From: JAUVUV01 sp964548275
GTDB lineage: Bacteria; Gemmatimonadota; Glassbacteria; GWA2-58-10
Reading direction: 5' to 3'
Length of the DNA stretch: 61,153 nucleotides
Assembly: GCA_964548275.1 (NCBI GenBank)
Contig: CAZJQI010000023.1
Span: forward strand, 1-61,153
This document shows, piece after piece, positions 41,771 to 49,857 of this stretch. The position numbers and the translations under genes are program-made. Within the stretch, counting starts at the first letter, position 1. The number at the start of each line of letters is the position of its first letter. The notes beneath the pieces are model-generated. The model did not search any database. It was not told the DNA's origin and saw nothing but the letters and a program-made list of their open reading frames with translations.

Positions 41771-43825
41771 ATGTTTAACCGGGTGGCCGTTTTTTCGGCA
41801 TCGTTGCTTCTTTTAGTACTCTTGATAGTTTCCTGCGGACGGTATTATTCAGAAGGTCTGATCGAGGTAAACAGTCCGGACGGCAGGATCGAGTTCAGCT
41901 TCGAGTTGAAAGAAATGCCCGCGCCCTATCCTGCGGGCGACAACATGTATTACAGGGTTTCCTACAATGGGAAAGAGTTGCTGAGAGACTCCCCGCTGGG
42001 TTTAAATTTCGGAGATGCCGGTGTTGTGCTGGGTGACCTGGTAATGATTGAAATCAGCCAATCCAGTGGCGTGGACCAGTTCGAGGCGCCTTTCAGCAAG
42101 CAGTCCAGTGTCCGGGCTGAATATAACGAGACTGTGATCTCGTTACGCGAGAAAGACATTCCTGCGAAAACATTCGACCTTATCGTTCGCGCCTACAACG
42201 ATGGCGTGGCCTTCCGTTTCCACTTCCCCGAGCAGGAACCGAAAATCGGGATTCCCTCTGCCAAACATTCTGGTTTTATGAAAGAGTTCATACTCACCGA
42301 TGAGTTCACCGGCTACTATTTTCCCCCGGATGTTGAAGCCCTGGCGATTTTTTCCTCTGTGCTTCCCCCGCACAATTATGAGAGATACTACACCAGGCTG
42401 AAAGTATCCGAGATCACCCGCGACAGTACTGCCGCCCTGCCGATGCTCCTGCTCTATTCAAACGGAGAGGCGATGTGTATCGCAGAGGCCGGACTGACCC
42501 CTGATTACACGGCTTTTTTTCTCTCAGGCGCGCGCAATATTGACGACGCGCTTAATACAGTACTGATCCCCCGACTGGGCGAAAAACAGGTGAAGGCTCT
42601 CGGCGAGGTGCCATTCACCACCCCGTGGCGTGTACTGATGATCGCCGATCATCCCGGCAAGCTTATCGAATCCAACCTTATCCTGGCACTTAACGAACCT
42701 TCCAGGATCAGCGACATCTCCTGGATCAAGCCCGGAAAGGCTTCCTGGGACTGGTGGAGCGGCCGCGTGGTCGGAAAACGCCGCGGCAGAGCACAGGTCG
42801 GAGGGTATGAGACCAGCACCTACGAACACTATATCGATTTCGCCGCTGAGAGCGGTCTCGAATATTGCCTGATTGATGCCGGCTGGTATGGCGACCACCT
42901 GGAGCCCACGGCGGATATTACCACTCCGGTGCCTGAAATCGATATGGAACACCTGGTGCAGTACGCCGACTCCCAGGGAGTCAGGCTGATTCTCTGGCTG
43001 AACTGGGAATGCGTGGACAAGCAGATAGACCAGGCTTTCCCGCTTTATGAGAGATGGGGGATCGCCGGAGTGAAAGTCGATTACATGAACCGTGACGACC
43101 AGGAGATGATCGCTTTTTATCATCAGGTGCTGGAGAAAGCAGCCCAGCACAAACTGCTGGTGGATTTCCACGGCGCTTACCGACCCACCGGTATCCGCCG
43201 CACCTGGCCCAACCTGATTACCCGTGAGGGTGTGATCGGGCTGGAATACCTGAAATGGAGCGACTGGGCCAACCCCGAACACAATGTTACCATTCCCTAC
43301 ATCCGGATGCTGGTCGGGCCGATGGACTATACCCCCGGTGGATTCAACAATGCCACTCAGAAGTCTTTTTCTCCCAGAGATGTCGATCCGATGACCCTGG
43401 GCACCAGGTGCCATCAACTGGCAATGTTCGTTGTCTATGAAAGCCCGCTTCAGGTGCTGGCGGACAGTCCCACCAGCTACAGCAAGGAAAAGGGCCTCGA
43501 TTTCCTGAGTATGGTTCCCACTGTCTGGGACCAGACCCGCTTTATCGAAGGCGAGGTCGGAGACTATATCGTGCTTGCCCGCAAGAGGGGCGACAAGTGG
43601 TATCTGGGCGCAATGACCGACTGGGATGAGAGAGAACTCGAAATCCCGCTTGATTTCCTGGGCAGCGGTTCCTGGAAAGCCACGGCCTGGTCCGATGGCA
43701 AAAGGGCTGCAACCAGGCCCGAGGAGGTGGATATAGTCGAAGGCGAGGTTAACGCCGGCGAGGTGCTCCCTGTCAAGATGGCCCCCGGCGGCGGCTTGGT
43801 GGCGGTTTTCGAACCGGCCAACTGA
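41771..43825 (+). CDS. Glycoside hydrolase family 97
   Basis: A 684-residue lipoprotein (lipobox IVSC, residue about 22). An N-terminal beta-sandwich (LIEVNSPDGRIEFSFELKEM, GVAFRFHFPEQ) is followed by the catalytic barrel with ISWIKPGKASWDWWSG, CLIDAGWYGDH, LILWLNWECVD, GVKVDYMNRDDQEM, LLVDFHGAYRPTGIRRTWPN, EYLKWSDW and MDYTPGGFNN. In GH97, inverting SusB-like enzymes use Glu bases, whereas the retaining alpha-galactosidases use an Asp in the KVDYMNRDDQ strand. The Asp here favours the retaining alpha-galactosidase type, though alpha-glucosidase is not excluded. It is followed by a perfect terminator. Confidence 0.9.
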   Translation: MFNRVAVFSASLLLLVLLIVSCGRYYSEGLIEVNSPDGRIEFSFELKEMPAPYPAGDNMYYRVSYNGKELLRDSPLGLNFGDAGVVLGDLVMIEISQSSGVDQFEAPFSKQSSVRAEYNETVISLREKDIPAKTFDLIVRAYNDGVAFRFHFPEQEPKIGIPSAKHSGFMKEFILTDEFTGYYFPPDVEALAIFSSVLPPHNYERYYTRLKVSEITRDSTAALPMLLLYSNGEAMCIAEAGLTPDYTAFFLSGARNIDDALNTVLIPRLGEKQVKALGEVPFTTPWRVLMIADHPGKLIESNLILALNEPSRISDISWIKPGKASWDWWSGRVVGKRRGRAQVGGYETSTYEHYIDFAAESGLEYCLIDAGWYGDHLEPTADITTPVPEIDMEHLVQYADSQGVRLILWLNWECVDKQIDQAFPLYERWGIAGVKVDYMNRDDQEMIAFYHQVLEKAAQHKLLVDFHGAYRPTGIRRTWPNLITREGVIGLEYLKWSDWANPEHNVTIPYIRMLVGPMDYTPGGFNNATQKSFSPRDVDPMTLGTRCHQLAMFVVYESPLQVLADSPTSYSKEKGLDFLSMVPTVWDQTRFIEGEVGDYIVLARKRGDKWYLGAMTDWDERELEIPLDFLGSGSWKATAWSDGKRAATRPEEVDIVEGEVNAGEVLPVKMAPGGGLVAVFEPAN

Positions 43826-43855
43826 CAGTTGCGTTTACACAGGTTGAAATTGAAA

Positions 43856-43885
43856 GCGGCGAGTCTCCCGACTCGCCGCTTTTTT
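43856..43885 (+). terminator. Terminator of the GH97 gene
   Basis: GCGGCGAGTC-TCCC-GACTCGCCGC, a perfect 10-bp stem (43856-43879), then T6. Confidence 0.95.
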
Positions 43886-43927
43886 CCACCTTTTATCAGA
43901 GTGGACAATTATTTTAGCTCTTTAATC

Positions 43928-43959
43928 AAGCAGGGGCACGGCGTGCCGTGCCCCTGCTT
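43928..43959. repeat. Palindromic repeat, family A (perfect copy)
   Basis: Arms AAGCAGGGGCACGGC and GCCGTGCCCCTGCTT, 15 bp each, around a GT centre, between the GH97 terminator and the glycyl-tRNA synthetase stop. Confidence 0.8.
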
Positions 43960-43971
43960 TAGTTAATCCCG

Positions 43972-45294
43972 TTATCCTGCCGCTTTCCCCTCTTCCACAT
44001 AGCGTGTAACCCAGTCAACCACTTCGGGCACCGGCACCCGAACCTGCTCCATCGAGTCCCGCTCGCGGATCGTGACCGTGTTGTCCTCCAGTGTCTGGCC
44101 GTCGGTGGTGATTCCGAGCGGTGTTCCGGCCTCGTCCTGGCGGCGGTAGCGCCTGCCGATCGATCCGCCCTCATCGTAAAATGTCTTGAGCTTTTTTCGC
44201 AGAGCCTCGTAAGTCTCTTTCGCCGCAGCGACCATTCCCTCCTTTTTCACCAGCGGGAAAACCGCGGCCTTGATCGGGGCCAGTTTGGGTGAGAGGCGAA
44301 GGACCACCCGCTCCTCTTCCTCGTCATAGGCGTCAACCAGGCAGGTGAGCATTGTCCTGTCCGCCCCGGCGCTGCTTTCGATCACATAGGGTACGTAGCG
44401 CTCCCCGGTGGATTCATCGAAATAACTCAGGTTCGATTTTCCGGAGCACTCGTTGTGCCTGGCCAGGTCGTAATCCGTACGGTTATGCACACCCTCGATC
44501 TCCTGCCAGCCGAAAGGAAACTCGTATTCGATATCAAACGCAGCGCGGGCGTAATGGGGGAGTTCATCCGGCCCGTGCTCGTGCCAGCGCAGTTTCTTTT
44601 TTTTCAACCCAAGCGCCAGGTAGAAATTCATCCGGTTCTCTTTCCATTTCTCGAACCACTCCTCGTCCGTGCCTGGCTGGACAAAATACTGCATCTCCAT
44701 CTGCTCGAACTCCCGGGTGCGGAAAATAAAATTGCCCGGAGTGATCTCGTTGCGGAAAGCCTTGCCGATCTGGGCGATACCGAACGGGATCTTGCGGCGC
44801 ATCGCGGTTTGCACGTTCAGGAAATTGACAAATATGCCCTGGGCGGTTTCCGGGCGAAGGTAGACCAGGGCGGTGTCGTCCTCCACCGGCCCCATGTGGG
44901 TCTTGAGCATCAGGTTGAACATGCGCGCCTCGGTGAGAGCCTCCTTGCCGCACGCCGGGCATTTGTTTCCCTCCACCTTGTCCGCGCGGAAACGCTGCTT
45001 GCAGTTTCTGCAATCAACCAGCGGATCGGTGAACCCCTCCACGTGCCCGCTTGCCTCCCAGACCTTCGAGTGCATCAGGATGCTTGCGTCCAGGCCCTCC
45101 ACGTCGTCCCTTTCCAGGGTCATCCAGCGCCACCAGAAATCTTTCACGTTCTGCTTGAGTTCAACTCCCAGCGGGCCGTAATCCCAGCAGGAGCCGAGCC
45201 CGCCGTAGATCTCGCTGCTCTGGAAAATATAGCCGCGCCGCTTGCAGAGGCTGACCAGTTTCTCCATCAGGGATTCGATTGGTTTGGCCGCCAT
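43972..45294 (-). CDS. glyS: Glycyl-tRNA synthetase, homodimeric class II
   Basis: A protein of about 440 residues charging tRNA-Gly, of the single-chain alpha2 type found in many non-proteobacteria, archaea and eukaryotes. Landmarks are FQSSEIYGGLGSCWDYGPLG, FTDPLVDCRNCKQRFRADK with a CxxC...CPACG zinc site, LRPETAQGIFVNF (motif 2 region), FGIAQIGKAFRNEITPGNF, FRTREFEQMEMQYF, GIHNRTDYDL-like HNRTDYDLARH, and the C-terminal anticodon domain (GTPLGITTDGQTLEDNTVTI). ATG at 45294 follows AAGGAGC by about 8 nt; the longer frame upstream has no support. No T-box leader was recognised. Confidence 0.95.
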   Translation of the reverse strand: MAAKPIESLMEKLVSLCKRRGYIFQSSEIYGGLGSCWDYGPLGVELKQNVKDFWWRWMTLERDDVEGLDASILMHSKVWEASGHVEGFTDPLVDCRNCKQRFRADKVEGNKCPACGKEALTEARMFNLMLKTHMGPVEDDTALVYLRPETAQGIFVNFLNVQTAMRRKIPFGIAQIGKAFRNEITPGNFIFRTREFEQMEMQYFVQPGTDEEWFEKWKENRMNFYLALGLKKKKLRWHEHGPDELPHYARAAFDIEYEFPFGWQEIEGVHNRTDYDLARHNECSGKSNLSYFDESTGERYVPYVIESSAGADRTMLTCLVDAYDEEEERVVLRLSPKLAPIKAAVFPLVKKEGMVAAAKETYEALRKKLKTFYDEGGSIGRRYRRQDEAGTPLGITTDGQTLEDNTVTIRERDSMEQVRVPVPEVVDWVTRYVEEGKAAG

Positions 45295-45587
45295 TCGATG
45301 TTGCTCCTTAAGTACTTGGCCGACAGTTTCTTCTATTCGAGTTCGGAAATGTGAAAATCTAATCTGAAACAGGCGATAAGTCAACCGAAGATAGAGATTT
45401 GCTTCTGTTAATAAATACTTGTCAAACCGGTTCAGGGGGCTGATAGAGTTCAAAATTCGGGATAGCGGAGATTATCTTTGGCAGGAATATATTTTGCGCT
45501 GATAAGCCTGCACGGGCAGGCTGCCGCCCTGAGGGCGTTTGTTTTACTGGAGTGTTTGGAAGAGTGAGGCGAGGTGTGAAATTTGAG

Positions 45588-45812
45588 TCATTCGGTCCAC
45601 CAGCCTTTTTTCTGCTCGACCCTGGTGACATTTTCCGCCTGGGGCCCTTTGCGCCCGGTCATCTGTTTGAACTCGACAATATTGCCCTCTTCCAGGTCGC
45701 TAAAATCCAATCCTTCCAGGGATGAGGAGTGGAAGAAGACCTCTTTGCCGTTCTCCGCGATGATAAAACCGAAACTCCGGTCCCGGACGATTTTTTTGAT
45801 TCTTCCTCTCAC
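45588..45812 (-). CDS. Cold-shock domain protein
   Basis: A 74-residue single CSD protein starting at GTG (GGAGG, 7 nt spacer). The OB fold has RNP1-like RSFGFIIAENGKEVFFH and the family ending GRKGPQAENVTRV, with a longer C-terminal tail (EQKKGWWTE). It binds single-stranded RNA or DNA. The K-W-F-N start usual in CspA is replaced by RGRIKKIVRDRSFGF, so it is a divergent member. It lies downstream of a canonical csp gene, separated by a strong terminator. Confidence 0.85.
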   Translation of the reverse strand: MRGRIKKIVRDRSFGFIIAENGKEVFFHSSSLEGLDFSDLEEGNIVEFKQMTGRKGPQAENVTRVEQKKGWWTE

Positions 45813-45883
45813 AAGAAAACCTCCATCGAAATGGCAAGACGAGCTTACCGGGCCACACATTTCGCTCACGGCTATCGTTCGGG

Positions 45884-45920
45884 ATAAAAAAGCCCCCGGC
45901 AAGTCTATTGTACCGGGGGC
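45884..45920 (-). terminator. Terminator of the upstream cold-shock gene
   Basis: GCCCCCGG (45892-45899) pairs with CCGGGGGC (45913-45920). On the minus strand it ends in TTTTTTA. Confidence 0.92.
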
Positions 45921-45943
45921 TCACGCATTGTCAAATGTGTCGT

Positions 45944-46147
45944 TTATTTTGCGGATTTGACATTTGCGGCCTGGGGACCTTTCGGCCCATCCACGATATC
46001 GAACTCGACTTCCTGGTCCTCGTAGAGGGTCTTGAACCCCTCCGCCTGGATAGCGGTATAATGGACGAACACGTCCGGGCCGTTTTCCTGTTCAATAAAG
46101 CCGAAACCCTTGGATTCATTGAACCATTTGACTTTTCCTGTGGCCAT
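45944..46147 (-). CDS. Cold-shock protein, CspA family
   Basis: A 67-residue canonical CspA-type protein: ATGKVKWFNESKGFGFIEQE, PDVFVHYTAI, GPKGPQAANV. It is an RNA chaperone. ATG at 46147 is preferred, as the family always starts at this point and AAGGAG lies upstream. The mRNA has a leader of about 110 nt with a hairpin at its very start and its own promoter. A terminator follows before the second csp gene. Confidence 0.95.
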   Translation of the reverse strand: MATGKVKWFNESKGFGFIEQENGPDVFVHYTAIQAEGFKTLYEDQEVEFDIVDGPKGPQAANVKSAK

Positions 46148-46231
46148 ACTGCGGTACTCCTTGAACAATAAAAAAGATACAGACAACGCCTGTCCGAAAG
46201 CTTTGCCAGCTCCGGACAGCCACAACAAAAA

Positions 46232-46295
46232 GGCAGGTGAGGGCAAGCCACACCTGCCGACAAAAATAAAATAACACATTTTCTTAATTTTACAA
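46232..46295 (-). promoter_or_regulatory. csp promoter and 5'-leader hairpin
   Basis: Minus-strand promoter TTGTAA (46290-46295), 16-bp spacer, TATTTT (46268-46273). Transcription should start near 46260. The transcript would open at once with a perfect 8-bp hairpin (GGCAGGTG / CACCTGCC, 46232-46258) followed by TTTTTG. A second inverted repeat (TGTCCGGA...TCGGACA) lies further down. The rest of the 467-bp gap 46148-46614 holds a decayed gene tail at 46436-46519. Confidence 0.55.
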
Positions 46296-46435
46296 GGAAA
46301 TTTTTTTTGCCATAAAAAAAACGGGCGGGAAAGAGCATTTATAGAGGCCATACTGCGGCTGGGGATTGCTTTCGCCGCCTGGGAGGCTTTTTTATTTTAT
46401 TGTTATTATAGCGTTTCGAGGGGTAAGGATAGTTA

Positions 46436-46519
46436 CTACTCCATCACACTAACCTCCCACAAATATCTCGAACACCTCACATTGTCTATTTTGTGTACGC
46501 AAATCACTCCGCGTTGTCA
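46436..46519 (-). pseudogene. Decayed 3' tail of a paralogue of the beta-propeller gene at 48525
   Basis: Minus-strand translation gives QRGVICVHKIDNVRCSRYL and WEVSVME, then a stop. The intact gene 2 kb away ends QRGVLYGGEIDNVRRSSYL, WEVRVNN. About 25 codons match in order and frame, and an in-frame TGA precedes them. The upstream part is lost. It shows that this locus once held a second copy. Confidence 0.7.
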
Positions 46520-46614
46520 GCCCTGATAAGGTATTTTTTCGTTTGGTAACGCCGCACCCACGGCCCACCTTTCACCCCTTGCGAGCCGAAAAAGCAACCG
46601 AGCAAGCTGTTAAC

Positions 46615-47661
46615 TCAATCCATTGCCAGGCTCAATTGCTCGCGCTCTTTTTCTTCTGTGACCCCCAGGATAGATTGGTACGGATTATGGATATAATGCG
46701 CGCTCACCGGCCCCCAGCCCTGGCAGTAGCGGGTGATAAAACGTGCCGGATCGGTTGCGATCTCGCCCACCGGGCTGGTGTCGTTGTGGTCGTTCCAGGA
46801 CCAGGGCGGGTTGGCTGAGCCGCCCTCCAGCCTGCCCTTTCTATTATAGACAAACCCCCATTTGCCGTTTCCTCTCTGAAGGAAAACGTTCTTGTTGAAC
46901 CGGTGTTCCCACAAACCGCCAGGGGCGAAAATATCCTCGAGTTCATACTCTACTGCCTTTGTGTTACCTTTTTCGTTTTTGTCCAGAGTTCCGGGCTTAT
47001 TTTCCTCTCCGGCAGGGTAGTAATACCAGATCTGGTCTCCGCCGCCCCAGCGCTTATGATCCCCGTAGGTGCCGTGCCCCCGCGATTGGATATAGAGGTT
47101 TACTCTCCTGGTGCTCTTATCCAGCCAGATATGCCCGTCAACTGTCTCGTTGAATTTAGCGATTCGCAAGCTGCTGTGCGGGAACGCATGCTGGGCATTA
47201 TTAATACCGCGGGGTGTCATGGGTTCGGTATAGAGATAGAAATTGTTATGCGCAACTGCGACAACCCCGTCAACAAGCCTTCTCGGCTGCTTGGTGATCA
47301 CCAGAAGAGCCCCTTCCATATCGTGTATGTGCTCATCCAGCAGGTCCCGGAACAGGTTGATCGGGTCGAACGGCCTGCCCCGTTTCCACCAGTCAATGAT
47401 ATGGTAGACCGCGTAAATAAGGAAATAGTGTGTCGAGGTTTCGCAGACACTGTAGTAAATCTTGGCTGGAATCACGTAGGTCTCTTCGTTCTCTTCACGC
47501 TCTATCCTGTTCAATTCCTGCGGGTTGCCTGCAACATCGGCAATACTGCCCAGTACGTCCACCGGTGCTATCTGGTCTGCAGGACGCCATTCAATGCTCA
47601 CTTTCTGTGCAAACACAGGAGCATACCCGAACGCCAACTCGTGATATTCCTGCGATGTCAT
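46615..47661 (-). CDS. Uncharacterised protein, possibly Vps62/NPP1-like fold
   Basis: A 348-residue protein with no signal peptide or membrane segment. The middle reads HYFLIYAVYHIIDWWKRG, then DEHIHDMEGALLVITK and VVAVAHNN, and later SRGHGTYGDHKRWGGGD. The order of a YHxxDW segment, an acidic HDxEG and a GHGTYG segment recalls Vps62- and NPP1-type beta-sandwich proteins (HEGDWE...H). I do not regard the family as settled. CCTCCT-type Shine-Dalgarno complement lies just before its ATG. It sits between the intact propeller gene and the decayed propeller tail, so it may have been inserted between or carried with a duplication. Confidence 0.5.
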   Translation of the reverse strand: MTSQEYHELAFGYAPVFAQKVSIEWRPADQIAPVDVLGSIADVAGNPQELNRIEREENEETYVIPAKIYYSVCETSTHYFLIYAVYHIIDWWKRGRPFDPINLFRDLLDEHIHDMEGALLVITKQPRRLVDGVVAVAHNNFYLYTEPMTPRGINNAQHAFPHSSLRIAKFNETVDGHIWLDKSTRRVNLYIQSRGHGTYGDHKRWGGGDQIWYYYPAGEENKPGTLDKNEKGNTKAVEYELEDIFAPGGLWEHRFNKNVFLQRGNGKWGFVYNRKGRLEGGSANPPWSWNDHNDTSPVGEIATDPARFITRYCQGWGPVSAHYIHNPYQSILGVTEEKEREQLSLAMD

Positions 47662-47989
47662 AATTTCCTCCTATGATATCAAAGGGTTTCAAAGCGAAGC
47701 TCGGATATTTTTTCACCAGGCGGGATTACTGTGAATTCTTCCAGATTACATACTCAAGAGGCCGGGGCTATCCATTCAATCAGATACTTCTTTTAAGAAC
47801 GATTCAATACTGTCCGTTTAAATTTGAGATTTATTTGGTGGACTGGATTTTTCCGGAAAACAAACCAGTTTCAGTCTTATCATTTTTTCAAAGGACTAGA
47901 AAGGTGTTGAAATTTCATCGATTTCCTTTTGTAGAAAAACGAAACAATGTCCGGGTTGAATTGAAACTGTTTAAGAAACGATAGCTTGT

Positions 47990-48017
47990 GTAGGGACACG
48001 GCGCGCCGTGTCCCTAC
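47990..48017. repeat. Palindromic repeat, family A (perfect copy)
   Basis: GTAGGGACACGGC-GC-GCCGTGTCCCTAC, 13-bp perfect arms. It lies in the 860-bp gap 47662-48524. Confidence 0.8.
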
Positions 48018-48098
48018 GGCGTCCAGGGTTAAAGACATACTTATCGATTTATCAACACGCCTCTAGCATTACCCTTAGTATTTCAGTACTTTCCCCCA

Positions 48099-48360
48099 GC
48101 GGCCGCAGGCCGCACCCGGGGCCGCCTGTTCGAGCCAGGCAAGAGGAGCGTGTGTAGAGCTTGCAATTTCCATGATAGTCAGGGAATAGCCACTACAGGC
48201 CGGCATGCCATTGCGCGTTCTTTCGCGCAGGCGAGCAACTATAGAGCGTGGTTTTCCCTGGGCAGACAACGCAGGCTACTAAAAGTCGCCGGCTCTGGCG
48301 AGTTACGGCGTGCGAGACGCTTTTTGCCTACTTTTGTGCATGAACAAAAATAGGAATCAA
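48099..48360. repeat. Dispersed repeat, family C, copy 2
   Basis: It starts with GCGGCC-GCA-GGCCGC (48099-48113), continues with GGGCCGCCTGTTCGAGCC, AATTTCCAT and GGCATGCC, and ends with TTTTTGCCTACTTTTG...CAAAAATAGGA. The order matches the copy at 33005-33320. The rest of the gap 47662-48524 carries an unsupported short frame (47672-47984) and the family-A palindrome. Confidence 0.65.
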
Positions 48361-48524
48361 AAGCAGGGACTGTTATCTGCGGCAGCCGTTTGGTCAATAA
48401 TGTCATCGTAACCTGAACAAACACAGGCTGAGGATGACTAAGAAGAAAAAAGCATTAGCCCGCTTTCTTTGTTTTTTTACCGAACACTACTGAGAACAAT
48501 TGACAAACTGCTGAGAATGAAGGC

Positions 48525-49688
48525 CTAATTATTCACCCTCACCTCCCACAAATAGCTTGATCTTCTTACATTGTCTATTTCTCCGCCGTAAAGCACCCCG
48601 CGCTGATGGTCCATTGTCAGGCAGTGGATTTTTTCTGCGCAGGTGCCGCGCTGGTGGTCAAAAACCGGGCCGAGGTCGGAAAATTTCCCGCTTTGCCGGT
48701 CGTAGGTGAAAATCCGCGCACCGTCCCTGTCGCCCACCGCGAGGTATATCAGGCCGTTAGCGGCAACCACTATCCCGCCAATCCGGTTCAGGTAATAGTT
48801 CGGCTTGCCCAGGCATTCGGGCACGGCTGTTTTCGCCTCCAGCCGGTAAAGCTTGCCTGAACGAGCTCCGAAATAAAGGTACCCGTCGCGGCCGTTTACC
48901 GCCTCGTCTATCATCTCCGTGGAGTTTATTCCCTCACCCTCCAGGCCGTACTGAAAATATTCGATCCCCTCGCTTTTCTCCGGATGATAGCGCAACAGGC
49001 AAATCCGGTGGCCCTCGGTAGGCAGGAAATTCTCGCTGTAGTAGCTGCCCCAGGTGCCCCACACCCAACCGTTATCGTCCACAACCGGCCTGTGCGCCTG
49101 CCCGATAAAAAGGCAGCTTCCGATCAGTCCCAGGCGCTGCGCCTTACCGCTTTCGATATCATAGCGGAACATGTGCTCTGGCATGAATGTGAACCCGTAA
49201 AGGATTTTCCTTGCCTGATCCAGGGCCAGGGACTGGATATAGGCCTGCGGCACAGGGATAGAAAGCACCTCGATCTCGCCCTCTGCGCCGGGCCTGTAAC
49301 GGAAGATTTTCCCGCCCGGCGCGCGGTTGACGTCGTTTATATCGTGAAGCAGTGCCGTGGCCCCGTAGATATAGCCGTCATCTGCCAGCACCAGGCTGCG
49401 GTGAATCTTGACCTCGAACTGCTCGGCAACCTTGTTGTAGCCCAGCGAGCGGAATTTTTTACTATCTGGATCGAAAACGTAAAGGATGTCGTTGTCGAAT
49501 CTGGTCAGGCCACAGTGCACCAGGCCGTCTGTGGGACAGTACACCACAGTGGTGAAAGCGATCCAGTCGTGGCAGGCTTTCGGATCATTCTGGAAATCGC
49601 GGAATGTCCAGCCATTGAACGCGCTGTAAAAGTCCCCGTATTCGAGCTCAGTAATCGCGTGCGACCTGACTTCGATCCTGCCTGACAT
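48525..49688 (-). CDS. Cytoplasmic beta-propeller protein (unknown function)
   Basis: A protein of about 387 residues built of repeated propeller blades: LYVFDPDSKKFRSLG, GYIYGATALLHDIN, GKIFRYRPGAEGEIEVL, MFRYDIESGKAQRLG, GYLYFGARSGKLYRLEA, GLIYLAVGDRDGARIFTYDR and a closing blade SYLWEV. Each blade has the hydrophobic-Y-Gly/Asp pattern of Kelch/YVTN-like propellers. There is no signal peptide. The ATG at 49688 follows GGGGATTATC; the longer frame begins earlier without a site. A decayed copy of its last 25 codons lies at 46436-46519. The function is unknown. Confidence 0.6.
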   Translation of the reverse strand: MSGRIEVRSHAITELEYGDFYSAFNGWTFRDFQNDPKACHDWIAFTTVVYCPTDGLVHCGLTRFDNDILYVFDPDSKKFRSLGYNKVAEQFEVKIHRSLVLADDGYIYGATALLHDINDVNRAPGGKIFRYRPGAEGEIEVLSIPVPQAYIQSLALDQARKILYGFTFMPEHMFRYDIESGKAQRLGLIGSCLFIGQAHRPVVDDNGWVWGTWGSYYSENFLPTEGHRICLLRYHPEKSEGIEYFQYGLEGEGINSTEMIDEAVNGRDGYLYFGARSGKLYRLEAKTAVPECLGKPNYYLNRIGGIVVAANGLIYLAVGDRDGARIFTYDRQSGKFSDLGPVFDHQRGTCAEKIHCLTMDHQRGVLYGGEIDNVRRSSYLWEVRVNN

Positions 49689-49785
49689 GATAATCCCCGC
49701 TGGTTCAATTGAGTGCACGGTTTTCAACGATAAATATCATTGAGATAGCTCCGGGGACACACCCCGCCTGCAAGGGACATCCCCC

Positions 49786-49844
49786 GTCCGCTATACGGAC
49801 ACCCCCTTTGTTAAGGGGGATGCAGGCACCTCTCTTGATAGAGG
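49786..49844. repeat. Cluster of three short hairpins
   Basis: GTCCG-CTATA-CGGAC (49786-49800), CCCCCTT-TGTT-AAGGGGG (49802-49819, a motif common in palindromic repeats of many bacteria) and CCTCT-CTTGAT-AGAGG (49829-49844). The cluster fills the gap between the propeller start and the end of the FAD oxidoreductase gene. Confidence 0.65.
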
Positions 49845-49857
49845 GGATTGGAGCGGG

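Noticed and set aside
45505..45535. AGCCTGC...GCAGGCT and CGCCCT...AGGGCG hairpins as a terminator for the cold-shock gene
   Set aside because: Clear hairpins but no T run on either strand, so I do not call a terminator.
47672..47984. 103-codon plus-strand frame before the family-A palindrome
   Set aside because: No Shine-Dalgarno site, no recognised motif, and basic/aromatic composition typical of AT-rich non-coding DNA. It may be real but is not supported.
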